This document shows, piece by piece, positions 7,901-14,612 of a stretch of DNA of 37,923 nt. Position 1 is the first letter of the stretch, and each line of letters begins with the position of its first letter. The translations under genes were made by a program, and so were the position numbers. The DNA lies in contig JADFZM010000008.1 of the NCBI GenBank assembly GCA_015232535.1, positions 1 to 37,923 of the forward strand. Direction: 5' to 3'. Source of the DNA: Candidatus Omnitrophota bacterium (GTDB taxonomy: Bacteria; Omnitrophota; Gorgyraeia; Zapsychrales; Zapsychraceae). Under the pieces are notes generated by a model, which did not search any database, was not told the origin of the DNA, and saw nothing but the letters and a program-made list of their open reading frames with translations.

Positions 7901-8854
7901 ATGTCAAAGTTTTTAGTCGCCGGAGGAGCCGGATTTATCGGTTCTCATATCACCGAGCACTTGCTCGATAGAAAGCATTTTGTCAGAGTTCTGGACAATT
8001 TTTGTTCCGGAAAAAAAGAAAACATCGCATTTTCCAAAGAATACAACAGCAAACAATTTGAATTAATCGAGGGAGACATCCGCGATAAAAAAGTTTGCGA
8101 TAAAGCAGCAAAAGGAATGGATTATGTCCTTCTATTAGCCGCTTTGCGTTCTGTCCCGAAATCATTTACCTGCCCTAAAGAATATAATGACGTTAATATA
8201 AACGGTACCCTGAATATGCTTGAAGCTGCGGTTAAAGCACGCATTAAAAGATTTGTTTTCTCATCGTCCAGCTCGATTTACGGAGACCAGGAAAAATTCC
8301 CGATAAAAGAGGCGGCTATCCCGAAATTTATATCACCTTACGCGCTGACCAAGCAGGCCGGAGAGAACTACTGCCGCATTTTTTCGGAAAAAGATGGGTT
8401 AGAAACCGTTTCTCTGCGCTATTTCAATATTTTCGGCCCTCGACAGGCTTTAGACGATGATTATGCGGTTGTAATCCCCAAATTTATTAAATGCCTGATA
8501 AAAAACGATAATCCCCCTATATTCGGCGACGGCCATCAATCCCGAGATTTTACTTATGTTGACAATGTCGTTCAAGCTAATATTCTAGCCGCTACAAAAC
8601 CCGGAATCAAATTAGGCGTCTTTAACGTGGCATGCGCAGAGGAAACTTCCGTGATCAAGCTTGTCGATATATTAAACAAAATACTTAAAAGGAATATAAA
8701 GCCGGTATTCCTCAAGAAAAGGCCCGGAGACATTTACCGCACCATAGCCGATATATCAAGCATATCAAAATCGCTGGGTTATATTCCAAAAATACGAATA
8801 GAAGAGGGGCTAATAAAAACGGTGAAACATTTTTCTGATTCTATCAAAAAATGA
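7901..8854 (+). CDS. SDR-family UDP-sugar 4-epimerase (WbpP/GalE-like)
   Basis: This NAD-dependent extended short-chain dehydrogenase has 317 residues. The Rossmann motif GGAGFIG occupies 8-14, a Ser-rich catalytic strand SSSSSIYG 121-128, and the YxxxK catalytic pair is Tyr147 and Lys151. Downstream conserved pieces are RYFNIFGPRQ and SRDFTYVDNV, characteristic of GalE/WbpP-type epimerases. The adjacent WecB makes UDP-ManNAc from UDP-GlcNAc, so a UDP-GlcNAc or UDP-GlcNAcA 4-epimerase role is likely; substrate choice cannot be read from sequence alone. A Shine-Dalgarno GAAGGA precedes the start. The stop overlaps the wecB start by 4 nt (ATGA). Confidence 0.88.
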   Translation: MSKFLVAGGAGFIGSHITEHLLDRKHFVRVLDNFCSGKKENIAFSKEYNSKQFELIEGDIRDKKVCDKAAKGMDYVLLLAALRSVPKSFTCPKEYNDVNINGTLNMLEAAVKARIKRFVFSSSSSIYGDQEKFPIKEAAIPKFISPYALTKQAGENYCRIFSEKDGLETVSLRYFNIFGPRQALDDDYAVVIPKFIKCLIKNDNPPIFGDGHQSRDFTYVDNVVQANILAATKPGIKLGVFNVACAEETSVIKLVDILNKILKRNIKPVFLKKRPGDIYRTIADISSISKSLGYIPKIRIEEGLIKTVKHFSDSIKK

Positions 8855-9999
8855 AGAATTGCAAAAGATTCAAGATTCTGAGTGTAGTCGGCGCCCGGCC
8901 GAATTTCATTAAAATCGCTCCTTTTTGCTCAGCGATCAAATCGCACAAGAATATCGATCATTGCCTGGTCCATACCGGACAGCATTATGATGCCCAAATG
9001 TCTGATTCATTCTTCAAAGACCTTGAAATTCCAACTCCTGATTTCAACCTTAACGTAGGTTCTGCTAGCCATGCGGTGCAAACGGCAAAAATAATGATAG
9101 AGTTCGAGAAAGTCCTTAAAAAAGCCCAACCTAATGTTGTAGTTGTTGTAGGTGATGTGAATTCAACCCTGGCTTGCTCTCTGGTTGCGTCAAAAATGGG
9201 CTTTCCTGTTGCTCATATTGAAGCAGGGCTTAGGAGTTTTGACCGCACCATGCCGGAAGAGATAAACCGCATTTTGACCGATAGTATATCAGATATACTC
9301 TTTACCAGCTGTACAGACGCTAATCGTAATCTGTTAAAGGAAGGACTGCCTAAAAACCGCATTTTCTTTGTAGGGAACATAATGATTGACTCATTAAGAG
9401 CTAATCAGGCAAAAGCCAATAAACAAAGGGTATTGGAACTTTTGGGGTTAAAGAAGGGCGGGTTTTGCCTGGTAACATTGCATCGGCCCTCAAACGTTGA
9501 TAACCTTAATATTCTTATCGAAATCTTCTCAGCTTTAGAAGTCATTCAAAGGCACTTAAAAGTTATTTTTCCGGTTCATCCCAGAACACAAATAAATATA
9601 AATAAACTTATAAAAACAGGAAAGATCAAGAAGTCAGATAATCTTCTTCTTATTAAACCCCTAAGCTATTTAAGTTTTTTTAACATTTTGCAAAGAGCCA
9701 AATTTGTAATAACCGATTCCGGAGGGATTCAAGAAGAAACAACAGTTTTAGGCATTCCTTGCCTGACAGTTAGAACTAACACGGAACGGCCAATAACAGA
9801 AGAAATAGGAACAAATATCCTTGTTGGAAGCGACAAAAAAGCCCTCATAAAAGAAAGTCTCAAGGTCCTAACAGGGAAAGGAAAAAAAGGGACCATTCCA
9901 AAATATTGGGATGGAAATACTGCCAAAAGGATAATTAAAATACTTATCCGCCTGCATACTCAAAACATTCTTTTTAGGTATCCTAAGTCACAATCGTAA
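8851..9999 (+). CDS. wecB: UDP-N-acetylglucosamine 2-epimerase, non-hydrolysing
   Basis: This enzyme interconverts UDP-GlcNAc and UDP-ManNAc in the cytoplasm for surface polysaccharide synthesis. All family landmarks are present: GARPNFIK (14-21), HTGQHYD (41-47), GDVNST (101-106), HIEAGLRS (122-129), PEEINR (135-140), TLHRPSNVD and DSGGIQEE. At 382 residues it has the standard length. It is translationally coupled to the upstream epimerase through a 4-nt overlap. The 3' third is noticeably more AT-rich than the preceding genes, but reading frame and motifs are intact. Confidence 0.96.
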   Translation: MKNCKRFKILSVVGARPNFIKIAPFCSAIKSHKNIDHCLVHTGQHYDAQMSDSFFKDLEIPTPDFNLNVGSASHAVQTAKIMIEFEKVLKKAQPNVVVVVGDVNSTLACSLVASKMGFPVAHIEAGLRSFDRTMPEEINRILTDSISDILFTSCTDANRNLLKEGLPKNRIFFVGNIMIDSLRANQAKANKQRVLELLGLKKGGFCLVTLHRPSNVDNLNILIEIFSALEVIQRHLKVIFPVHPRTQININKLIKTGKIKKSDNLLLIKPLSYLSFFNILQRAKFVITDSGGIQEETTVLGIPCLTVRTNTERPITEEIGTNILVGSDKKALIKESLKVLTGKGKKGTIPKYWDGNTAKRIIKILIRLHTQNILFRYPKSQS

Positions 10000-10015
10000 A
10001 AATGATAAAAATTTA

Positions 10016-10043
10016 TTGCATCGAATAAACAATACGTTAATAT
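10016..10043 (+). promoter_or_regulatory. Possible promoter of the DUF134 gene
   Basis: TTGCAT (10016-10021) and TAATAT (10038-10043) are separated by 16 nt. The -10-like box lies inside the 26-bp palindrome, which is where a repressor would block RNA polymerase. Both boxes match the consensus only partly, so the call is tentative. Confidence 0.4.
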
Positions 10044-10062
10044 GAGCATATGCTCATATTAA
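10037..10062. promoter_or_regulatory. 26-bp perfect palindrome, probable operator
   Basis: The left arm TTAATATGAGCAT is followed directly by its exact reverse complement, giving 26 bp with no spacer. It lies 57 bp upstream of the probable start of the DUF134 gene. A degenerate second copy is at 10071-10094. A palindrome of this size before a helix-turn-helix gene is best read as a dimeric binding site, probably autoregulatory (inference). Confidence 0.7.
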
Positions 10063-10070
10063 TCTATGAC

Positions 10071-10094
10071 TTATTATGAGCATGTGCTAATTAA
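10071..10094. promoter_or_regulatory. Second, imperfect operator-like site
   Basis: The segment TTATTATGAGCATGTGCTAA (plus ttaa) shares the TATGAGCAT core with the perfect palindrome 34 bp upstream, but its right arm is degenerate. It lies between the palindrome and the Shine-Dalgarno of the DUF134 gene. It overlaps the ATG chosen in the ORF track, which argues that the longer ORF start is not used. Confidence 0.5.
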
Positions 10095-10119
10095 AGAGTT
10101 TAATATCAAGGAGCTGTTT

Positions 10120-10509
10120 ATGAGGCGCGGAAGAACTAAAAAAGTCAGATATATACAAGAAATGCCAAAAATAGATCAATTTAGCCCCAGAGGCAAACCT
10201 GGGCGTCCGGATGAAATTGAACTTAAAATAGACGAATTTGAGGCTATCAAAATATCGGATTTTCAAGGGCTGGACCAGGCAAAAGGCGCTATTTTAATGG
10301 GTTTATCAAGGCCAAGCTTTGGACGCTTATTAAGAAAAGGCCGTAAAATTCTTGCAGACGCATTAGTTAACGGCAAAATAATAAGAATACGTACTGCTGA
10401 TGTCCAAGTAGGAATAAAAAGAAGGACGTCACCCGATTTATCCCAGAATTCTGATTCACCCGGAAAGAGCCAGGAAGAAGGCCTCCGCAGAAATATTCTG
10501 AAATATTGA
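10120..10509 (+). CDS. DUF134-family DNA-binding protein
   Basis: This small predicted regulator (129 residues from the start chosen here) begins MRRGRTKKVR. It contains the conserved DUF134 opening (RGKPGRPDEIELKIDEFEA) and a helix-turn-helix of sigma-70 region 4 type around QAKGAILMGLSRPSFGRLL. The ORF track starts at 10066, but ATG 10120 has a Shine-Dalgarno AAGGAG at 10108-10113 and leaves the operator-like repeats outside the coding region. DUF134 genes often sit beside NifX-like iron-molybdenum cluster proteins; none is here, although molybdenum-hydroxylase genes follow at 10.8-18.2 kb. The last 35 residues are polar and less conserved. The regulated genes are unknown; autoregulation is inferred from the palindrome. 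Confidence 0.87.
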   Translation: MRRGRTKKVRYIQEMPKIDQFSPRGKPGRPDEIELKIDEFEAIKISDFQGLDQAKGAILMGLSRPSFGRLLRKGRKILADALVNGKIIRIRTADVQVGIKRRTSPDLSQNSDSPGKSQEEGLRRNILKY

Positions 10510-10845
10510 GATTTTACTCCACATAGGTCCCAAATTTACCCCTCTCCAGCCCTTCACATCACTTCCTATAATACATCTTATGTTAACTACGGCAATATGG
10601 CAATTGGTCTATAAACGCTAAATAATCTAAGGGTTACGATGTTATTAAATCTGGTTGTTAATAACTGGGCTTAAACTTACTTATAATATAAACAAGCAAT
10701 AAAAACATACGGTTACATGACATATAAAGGCGGATTTCCTAATTAGAGATATAATTCTATGGTATTTTGATGTTTATTATAAAAGATTGGATAAATCTGT
10801 CCCTCCCTCAATTTTGGGGCTTAAGGGAGGGACCCGTTTTAAAGC
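10510..10845. other. Intergenic region between convergent genes
   Basis: No gene-like ORF is seen in these 336 bases. An inverted repeat GTTATTAA-N9-TTAATAAC lies at 10641-10665, and a strong hairpin at 10799-10833 closes the region. The rest is AT-rich without recognisable features. Confidence 0.6.
10799..10833. terminator. Hairpin between convergent genes, likely bidirectional terminator
   Basis: Perfect 10-bp arms GTCCCTCCCT (10799-10808) and AGGGAGGGAC (10824-10833) enclose a 15-nt loop. Plus-strand sequence continues ccgtttt and minus-strand sequence continues agattt, so both T-tracts are weak. The position just past the stop of the minus-strand gene, between convergent genes, supports a terminator role. 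Confidence 0.6.
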
Positions 10846-11253
10846 TTAAAACTTGATCCTATCGGGCTGCATTTGCTGCGGAGACATGGCCTCAACTTCT
10901 TTGATATCAACTTCAACCAAACAGAAATTAGGGTCAGAAATTCCCCCAAAATACTGTTTTAACATTGGAATATTGTTCCAAAGTATTTCTTTTTTAGCGG
11001 AATCTTTGCTGACTATAGCCTTTCCGGCAATACGGCAGAAACACATTTTGCGGTCAACAAAACACATTTCAACCATAGGGTTTTCCTGTATCTGCCTGAC
11101 TGTCCTTAAATGCACGAATAAAGCCATCAATAACTTCCCATCATCCGTTAAATAAGGGGACATCGGCCTAACCCTGGGCTGGGTCCCTTCTACGGTCGCT
11201 AAAGTACAATAACCGGAATCCTTGATAAGGTCAATTACCTCTTCTTTTGTCAT
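10846..11253 (-). CDS. Pyridoxamine 5'-phosphate oxidase-like flavin protein
   Basis: This 135-residue split-barrel protein belongs to the general PPOX/FMN-binding family. The family pattern shows in GYCTLATVEGTQPRVRPM near the N terminus and in the central strands (LLMALFVHLRTVRQIQ, then VEMCFVDRK). Such short proteins bind FMN or F420-type cofactors and reduce varied substrates; the substrate is not predictable and it is not PdxH. The start lies 3 nt after the stop of the XdhC gene, so the two are probably cotranscribed, which places it loosely with the molybdenum-hydroxylase genes. Confidence 0.82.
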   Translation of the reverse strand: MTKEEVIDLIKDSGYCTLATVEGTQPRVRPMSPYLTDDGKLLMALFVHLRTVRQIQENPMVEMCFVDRKMCFCRIAGKAIVSKDSAKKEILWNNIPMLKQYFGGISDPNFCLVEVDIKEVEAMSPQQMQPDRIKF

Positions 11254-11256
11254 TTC

Positions 11257-12072
11257 TTATTTCCCTTTCTCGTGTTTTTCCTTAAATTTTGCGCTGCCAA
11301 CCATTGATTGGTTGTTTTTCTCGATAACCTCTCCGGCTATCGAAACCGCTATTTCTTCAGGAGTTTGAGAACCAATATCTATTCCGGCCGGGGCGCTTAT
11401 GCGGGACAAATCATTATCCGAGAAACCGTTCTTTTTTAACGATTTAAAAAACTTGATCTTTTTGACGCGGCTGCAAATCAACCCAATATAACCGGCCTTT
11501 GTCTGAAGCGCCTTCTTTAGACAAACGTAATCATGCTCATGCCCATAAGTCGCGATCATAATATGGTCTTTGGCGGTAATATTTATCAAACCTAATGACC
11601 GGGCGAAATCACCTTTGACAATTTTATCTGCATGGGGAAAACGCCCCTTGCTGGCAAAATCTTTACGGTTATCTATAATAACAACCTCGAAGTTAAGCAT
11701 TTTAGCGATAACCGACAGTTGCAACCCAATATGCCCGCCACCACAAATAATGAATTTTCTTACCCCTTTAAAAGGCTCTATCAGTATTCTGGTTTGGCCG
11801 CCGCAAATTGATTGATTTTTCCGGCCAAAATGCTTGAAAGTTAATACATTGATTTTGCCGCATGTTATAGCCTTTTTACACTCGATTTGGGCTTTTTTCT
11901 CAGTCCGGCCTCCTCCCACTGTTCCCCAAAATGAACCATCTTCCAAAACAAGCATTTTGGCGCCAGGCTTACGTGGAGTGCCTTTTTCTGTTGTCTCAAC
12001 AACGGTTGCAAAAGCGTATGAACGGCCATTCCGGGAGGCTTCCAAGGCTTTCAATAAAAGGTCGTGATCCAT
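11257..12072 (-). CDS. xdhC: XdhC/CoxI-family molybdenum hydroxylase maturation factor
   Basis: Members of this family bind molybdenum cofactor, assist its sulfuration and insert it into xanthine-dehydrogenase-type enzymes. The N-terminal XdhC/CoxI domain (1-100) shows KGTPRKPGAKMLV and GTVGGGRTE. A Rossmann domain follows from about residue 108 with ICGGGHIG and VVIIDNRKDFA, and the C-terminal part has CSRVKK and PAGIDIGSQTPEEIA, all typical. At 271 residues it is full length. Its client is almost certainly the hydroxylase encoded at 14.6-18.2 kb. It is followed immediately by the PPOX-like gene and preceded by a cyclophilin gene 37 nt upstream. Confidence 0.93.
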   Translation of the reverse strand: MDHDLLLKALEASRNGRSYAFATVVETTEKGTPRKPGAKMLVLEDGSFWGTVGGGRTEKKAQIECKKAITCGKINVLTFKHFGRKNQSICGGQTRILIEPFKGVRKFIICGGGHIGLQLSVIAKMLNFEVVIIDNRKDFASKGRFPHADKIVKGDFARSLGLINITAKDHIMIATYGHEHDYVCLKKALQTKAGYIGLICSRVKKIKFFKSLKKNGFSDNDLSRISAPAGIDIGSQTPEEIAVSIAGEVIEKNNQSMVGSAKFKEKHEKGK

Positions 12073-12109
12073 AACTCAGTCCGATTATTTTAAAAACACA
12101 ACCTTTTAT

Positions 12110-12679
12110 TTATTCCTTTACATAAGCCTTGATAACTTTTTGTTCCTGTACCGGGCGGTCGCCTGGGCCTACCTGGGTATTTTCGATCTTCCTGACTGTT
12201 TCATATCCGTTCACTACCTCGCCAAAAATAGTATGCTTCATATTGAGCCAGGGGGTTGGTTGGGTGGTGATAAAGAACTGGCTGCCGTTTGTATTAGGCC
12301 CGGCATTGGCCATAGCTAATATCCCGGGGCGGTCGAATACAACATCCTCTTTGACCTCGTCCTCAAACTTCCCTCCCCACAGGCTCGCTCCCCCGCGGCC
12401 GGTTCCGGTCGGGTCGCCGCCTTGGATCATGAAATTCTTTATCACGCGGTGAAAGATCAGCCCATCATAATAGCCCTTCTTTATTAACCCGATCATGTTC
12501 TCGCAGGTTTTTGGGGCGATGTCCGTAAAAAGCTTTATTTCTATATTGCCTTGATTTGTCTCAAAAACAATTGCTGTTTGGCTCATTGATATTTCCTTTT
12601 TTTCGGTTTGGGCGAATATGGTCCTATGGACTAGAAGCAGGGCTAAAAAAATGAGAATAATAATCACGGTTTTAAGCAT
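12110..12679 (-). CDS. Cyclophilin-type peptidyl-prolyl isomerase, exported
   Basis: This peptidyl-prolyl cis-trans isomerase has 189 residues. A hydrophobic signal (about 3-22, ending IFAQ) should export the long form to the periplasm. The cyclophilin core has FHRVIKNFMIQGGDP (including the catalytic Arg), GSQFFITT, and LNMKHTIFGEV in place of the usual Trp-containing loop. A second in-frame ATG at 12586 (Met32) has its own strong Shine-Dalgarno AAGGA seven nt upstream. From there a normal 158-residue cytoplasmic cyclophilin would be made. Both starts look usable, since the long form also has AAAGGA, so dual localisation is possible. Neighbours do not suggest specific clients. Confidence 0.93.
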   Translation of the reverse strand: MLKTVIIILIFLALLLVHRTIFAQTEKKEISMSQTAIVFETNQGNIEIKLFTDIAPKTCENMIGLIKKGYYDGLIFHRVIKNFMIQGGDPTGTGRGGASLWGGKFEDEVKEDVVFDRPGILAMANAGPNTNGSQFFITTQPTPWLNMKHTIFGEVVNGYETVRKIENTQVGPGDRPVQEQKVIKAYVKE

Positions 12680-12751
12680 AGATATGTGTCCTTTCTTTTG
12701 TTGATTTATAATTTTGTTATTGCAGGAAAAAAGGCAGGATCAGCCTGTCGT

Positions 12752-13477
12752 TTAGGTTTCCGTTTTATCAAGATGCGGCACAATGCCCCCTTGTTCCTTG
12801 GATCCTTCTTTCTGGGCCAGTTCCTTCTCCAGCCTAGTAGCTTTCTCCTCAAGCAAAGCAATCTTCTTTCGATAATCTTCCAAAGCGAGGTTATTTGACT
12901 TGACCTCATTTTGCAGGTCTTTATTGTTATTGCGCAAAGCGGTGATCTCTCCTTCAAGAAGAGATTTAACCTTATCGAATTCTCCTCTATTTCTGACCTC
13001 ATTATCAAGGGCCGATTTTATCCTATCAAGCTCTTTTGTTTTCTCGTTTAGCATTTGATCAACTTTATTATACTTTTGATCGAGCTCACTGCTTACGATT
13101 CCTGCTCCAATCGGTGATGTCGTTAAAGATGCTGAGCCGCCTGCGGGCCTTTGGCCAAAAATGCGGCTGCTCATAAGCCTAGTATTTTTCTCCTTGATCT
13201 TGTCAAAATCCTTAAGCCCGGAAAGAGCGGTCGCCTCCGGAACAGTTATTCCACTAGTAGCTATCGTTTCGGGTTTCTTCGGAATATTGATAAGCTGCTC
13301 GTTATTACTATTTTCATCTTTCGCAATGATCAATTTTGCTTTTAATTCCTTAGAGATCTCGGAAGGATCAACTTTCTTAACGATACTCTCATCGGATGAT
13401 TTATCGCTAATTATCAACCAGGCGACAAACCCTATCCCGGCTAAGGAAACTGCGACTACAATTATAAATAAAGTCAA
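12752..13477 (-). CDS. Membrane-anchored coiled-coil protein, unrecognised
   Basis: I do not recognise a family. The 241-residue product has one N-terminal transmembrane helix (about 2-22), a polar linker rich in Ser, Lys and Glu, and a long heptad-like stretch from about 130 to 225 (for example KTKELDRIKSALDNEV). That stretch predicts an alpha-helical coiled coil. The start is TTG at 13477, supported by GGAG seven nt upstream. It is transcribed toward the cyclophilin gene (72-nt gap) and diverges from mocA across 79 nt. It could be a cell-envelope spacer or scaffold; no function is assigned. Confidence 0.7.
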   Translation of the reverse strand: MTLFIIVVAVSLAGIGFVAWLIISDKSSDESIVKKVDPSEISKELKAKLIIAKDENSNNEQLINIPKKPETIATSGITVPEATALSGLKDFDKIKEKNTRLMSSRIFGQRPAGGSASLTTSPIGAGIVSSELDQKYNKVDQMLNEKTKELDRIKSALDNEVRNRGEFDKVKSLLEGEITALRNNNKDLQNEVKSNNLALEDYRKKIALLEEKATRLEKELAQKEGSKEQGGIVPHLDKTET

Positions 13478-13556
13478 GGTTTGACTCCGCTAAGGTTTGA
13501 ATTTAGAATAATATATAAATAAGTTACCAAAACCTTTAATAATAATCAACACTAAA

Positions 13557-14150
13557 ATGATATCTTGTATACTACTCTCTGCGGGACTCAGCAGCCGTTT
13601 TGGTTCTCCTAAGGCTTTAGCAACAATAGGCTCCCTGACTGTCATCGAAAAACTGCAACAGATGCTTCTTAAGACATCAATAAGCGAGATAATTATCGTC
13701 TTGGGAAGTGAGCCTGAAAAAATAATTCCTTTTATCGGCAAGGATAAAAGAATAAGTTATGTTATCAACAAAGATTTTCTAAAAGGGCAAACATCTTCTT
13801 TTAAGGCGGGGGTGAAGAGATCCGACATAAACTCCCGAGGATATCTGCTCCTCCCCGTTGATTTCCCCTTAGTAAAAACACAAACCATACAGAACTTGAT
13901 CGATATTTTCTTAGAGAAAAAACCACGAATGCTTATTCCCCTTTACCTCGGGAGAAAAGGTCATCCTCCTCTTTTCAGCGCAGAATTAAGAAAACACTTT
14001 TTGAATTTGAGCGATGAGAATGGGTTGAACACGCTGGCTAAAGAAGACAAATCCGGGGAGGTTTCTTTCATTGACACTGATGATCAAGGAGTAATAAAGA
14101 GCTTTAACTCCCCCGAGGAATTCGAGGCCTTAAAGAAACTTATTCGCTAA
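13557..14150 (+). CDS. mocA: Molybdenum cofactor cytidylyltransferase-like (MocA/MobA family)
   Basis: This predicted nucleotidyltransferase attaches CMP (or GMP) to molybdopterin, giving the dinucleotide cofactor used by xanthine-dehydrogenase-type enzymes. Motifs are LLSAGLSSRFGSPKAL (6-21, nucleotide-binding loop with Lys19), LPVDFPLV around metal-binding Asp102, and GRKGHPPLFS (about 142-151), the signature of the MocA subgroup. Length (197) is normal. It is the only plus-strand gene between 10.5 and 37.9 kb, diverging from the coiled-coil gene and converging on a lipoprotein gene. No Shine-Dalgarno is visible. XdhC and the hydroxylase subunits nearby support the MCD-cofactor role. Confidence 0.9.
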   Translation: MISCILLSAGLSSRFGSPKALATIGSLTVIEKLQQMLLKTSISEIIIVLGSEPEKIIPFIGKDKRISYVINKDFLKGQTSSFKAGVKRSDINSRGYLLLPVDFPLVKTQTIQNLIDIFLEKKPRMLIPLYLGRKGHPPLFSAELRKHFLNLSDENGLNTLAKEDKSGEVSFIDTDDQGVIKSFNSPEEFEALKKLIR

Positions 14151-14157
14151 AGACAAC

Positions 14158-14535
14158 TCACTCCTTAAAGACCACCATCTTGGCTTTAAAATTAGCACGC
14201 ACGTAGGCATTCCCGATTAATTTCTGGGCAGGTAATTTCTTCCATGTACCGGAGGCGTCAGTCGTGATCTCGGTAATCGCATCGGCACCCAAGATAGCCG
14301 CCTCTCTTTTCATTTTAATAATAACATCTTCTAAAGACTGCCTTCTTTCGGCGTTGACTACGACATAACCGATAACCGCACTCGGCTCTGTTACGGTTTC
14401 CATATAGACAACATCATCGGAAGTATTCTTCGAGGGGTAATATTCGCCTGTCAATTCTTGCGAGTCAATCGAATACATGCTACATCCGACAGCAAACGCG
14501 AATAAAATAATTATCAAGAAAGCAGTTTTTTTCAT
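14158..14535 (-). CDS. Small lipoprotein, unrecognised
   Basis: The ORF track begins at 14604, but ATG 14535 is the better start. It is preceded by GGGAGAG six nt upstream and opens a standard lipoprotein signal MKKTAFLIIILFAFAVGC with Cys18 as the lipidation site. The mature 107-residue part contains an alpha-beta segment SLEDVIIKMKREAAILGADA resembling the heavy-metal-binding/YbjQ-type fold, but the match is weak. The gene sits 75 nt after the hydroxylase large-subunit gene and is separated from it by an intrinsic terminator, so it probably has its own promoter. Function unknown. Confidence 0.75.
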   Translation of the reverse strand: MKKTAFLIIILFAFAVGCSMYSIDSQELTGEYYPSKNTSDDVVYMETVTEPSAVIGYVVVNAERRQSLEDVIIKMKREAAILGADAITEITTDASGTWKKLPAQKLIGNAYVRANFKAKMVVFKE

Positions 14536-14589
14536 TTTTTCTCTCCCGTAATAACCCAGCGCAAAATTTATTGCCGCTGGCCAGTTAAT

Positions 14590-14612
14590 ATTAAAAACTC
14601 CCAAAAGGAGTT
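14590..14612 (-). terminator. Intrinsic terminator after the molybdenum-hydroxylase operon
   Basis: On the minus strand AACTCC-TTTTG-GGAGTT is followed directly by TTTAATATT. The hairpin (14596-14612) overlaps the stop codon of the large-subunit gene at 14611-14613. It is a short but well-formed rho-independent terminator. Confidence 0.65.

Noticed and set aside
10066-10119. N-terminal extension of the DUF134 gene in the ORF track
   Set aside because: ATG 10120 has a proper Shine-Dalgarno, and the extension would place the operator-like repeat inside the coding region.
14536-14604. N-terminal extension of the small lipoprotein
   Set aside because: It would bury the lipoprotein signal 23 residues in; ATG 14535 has a strong Shine-Dalgarno.
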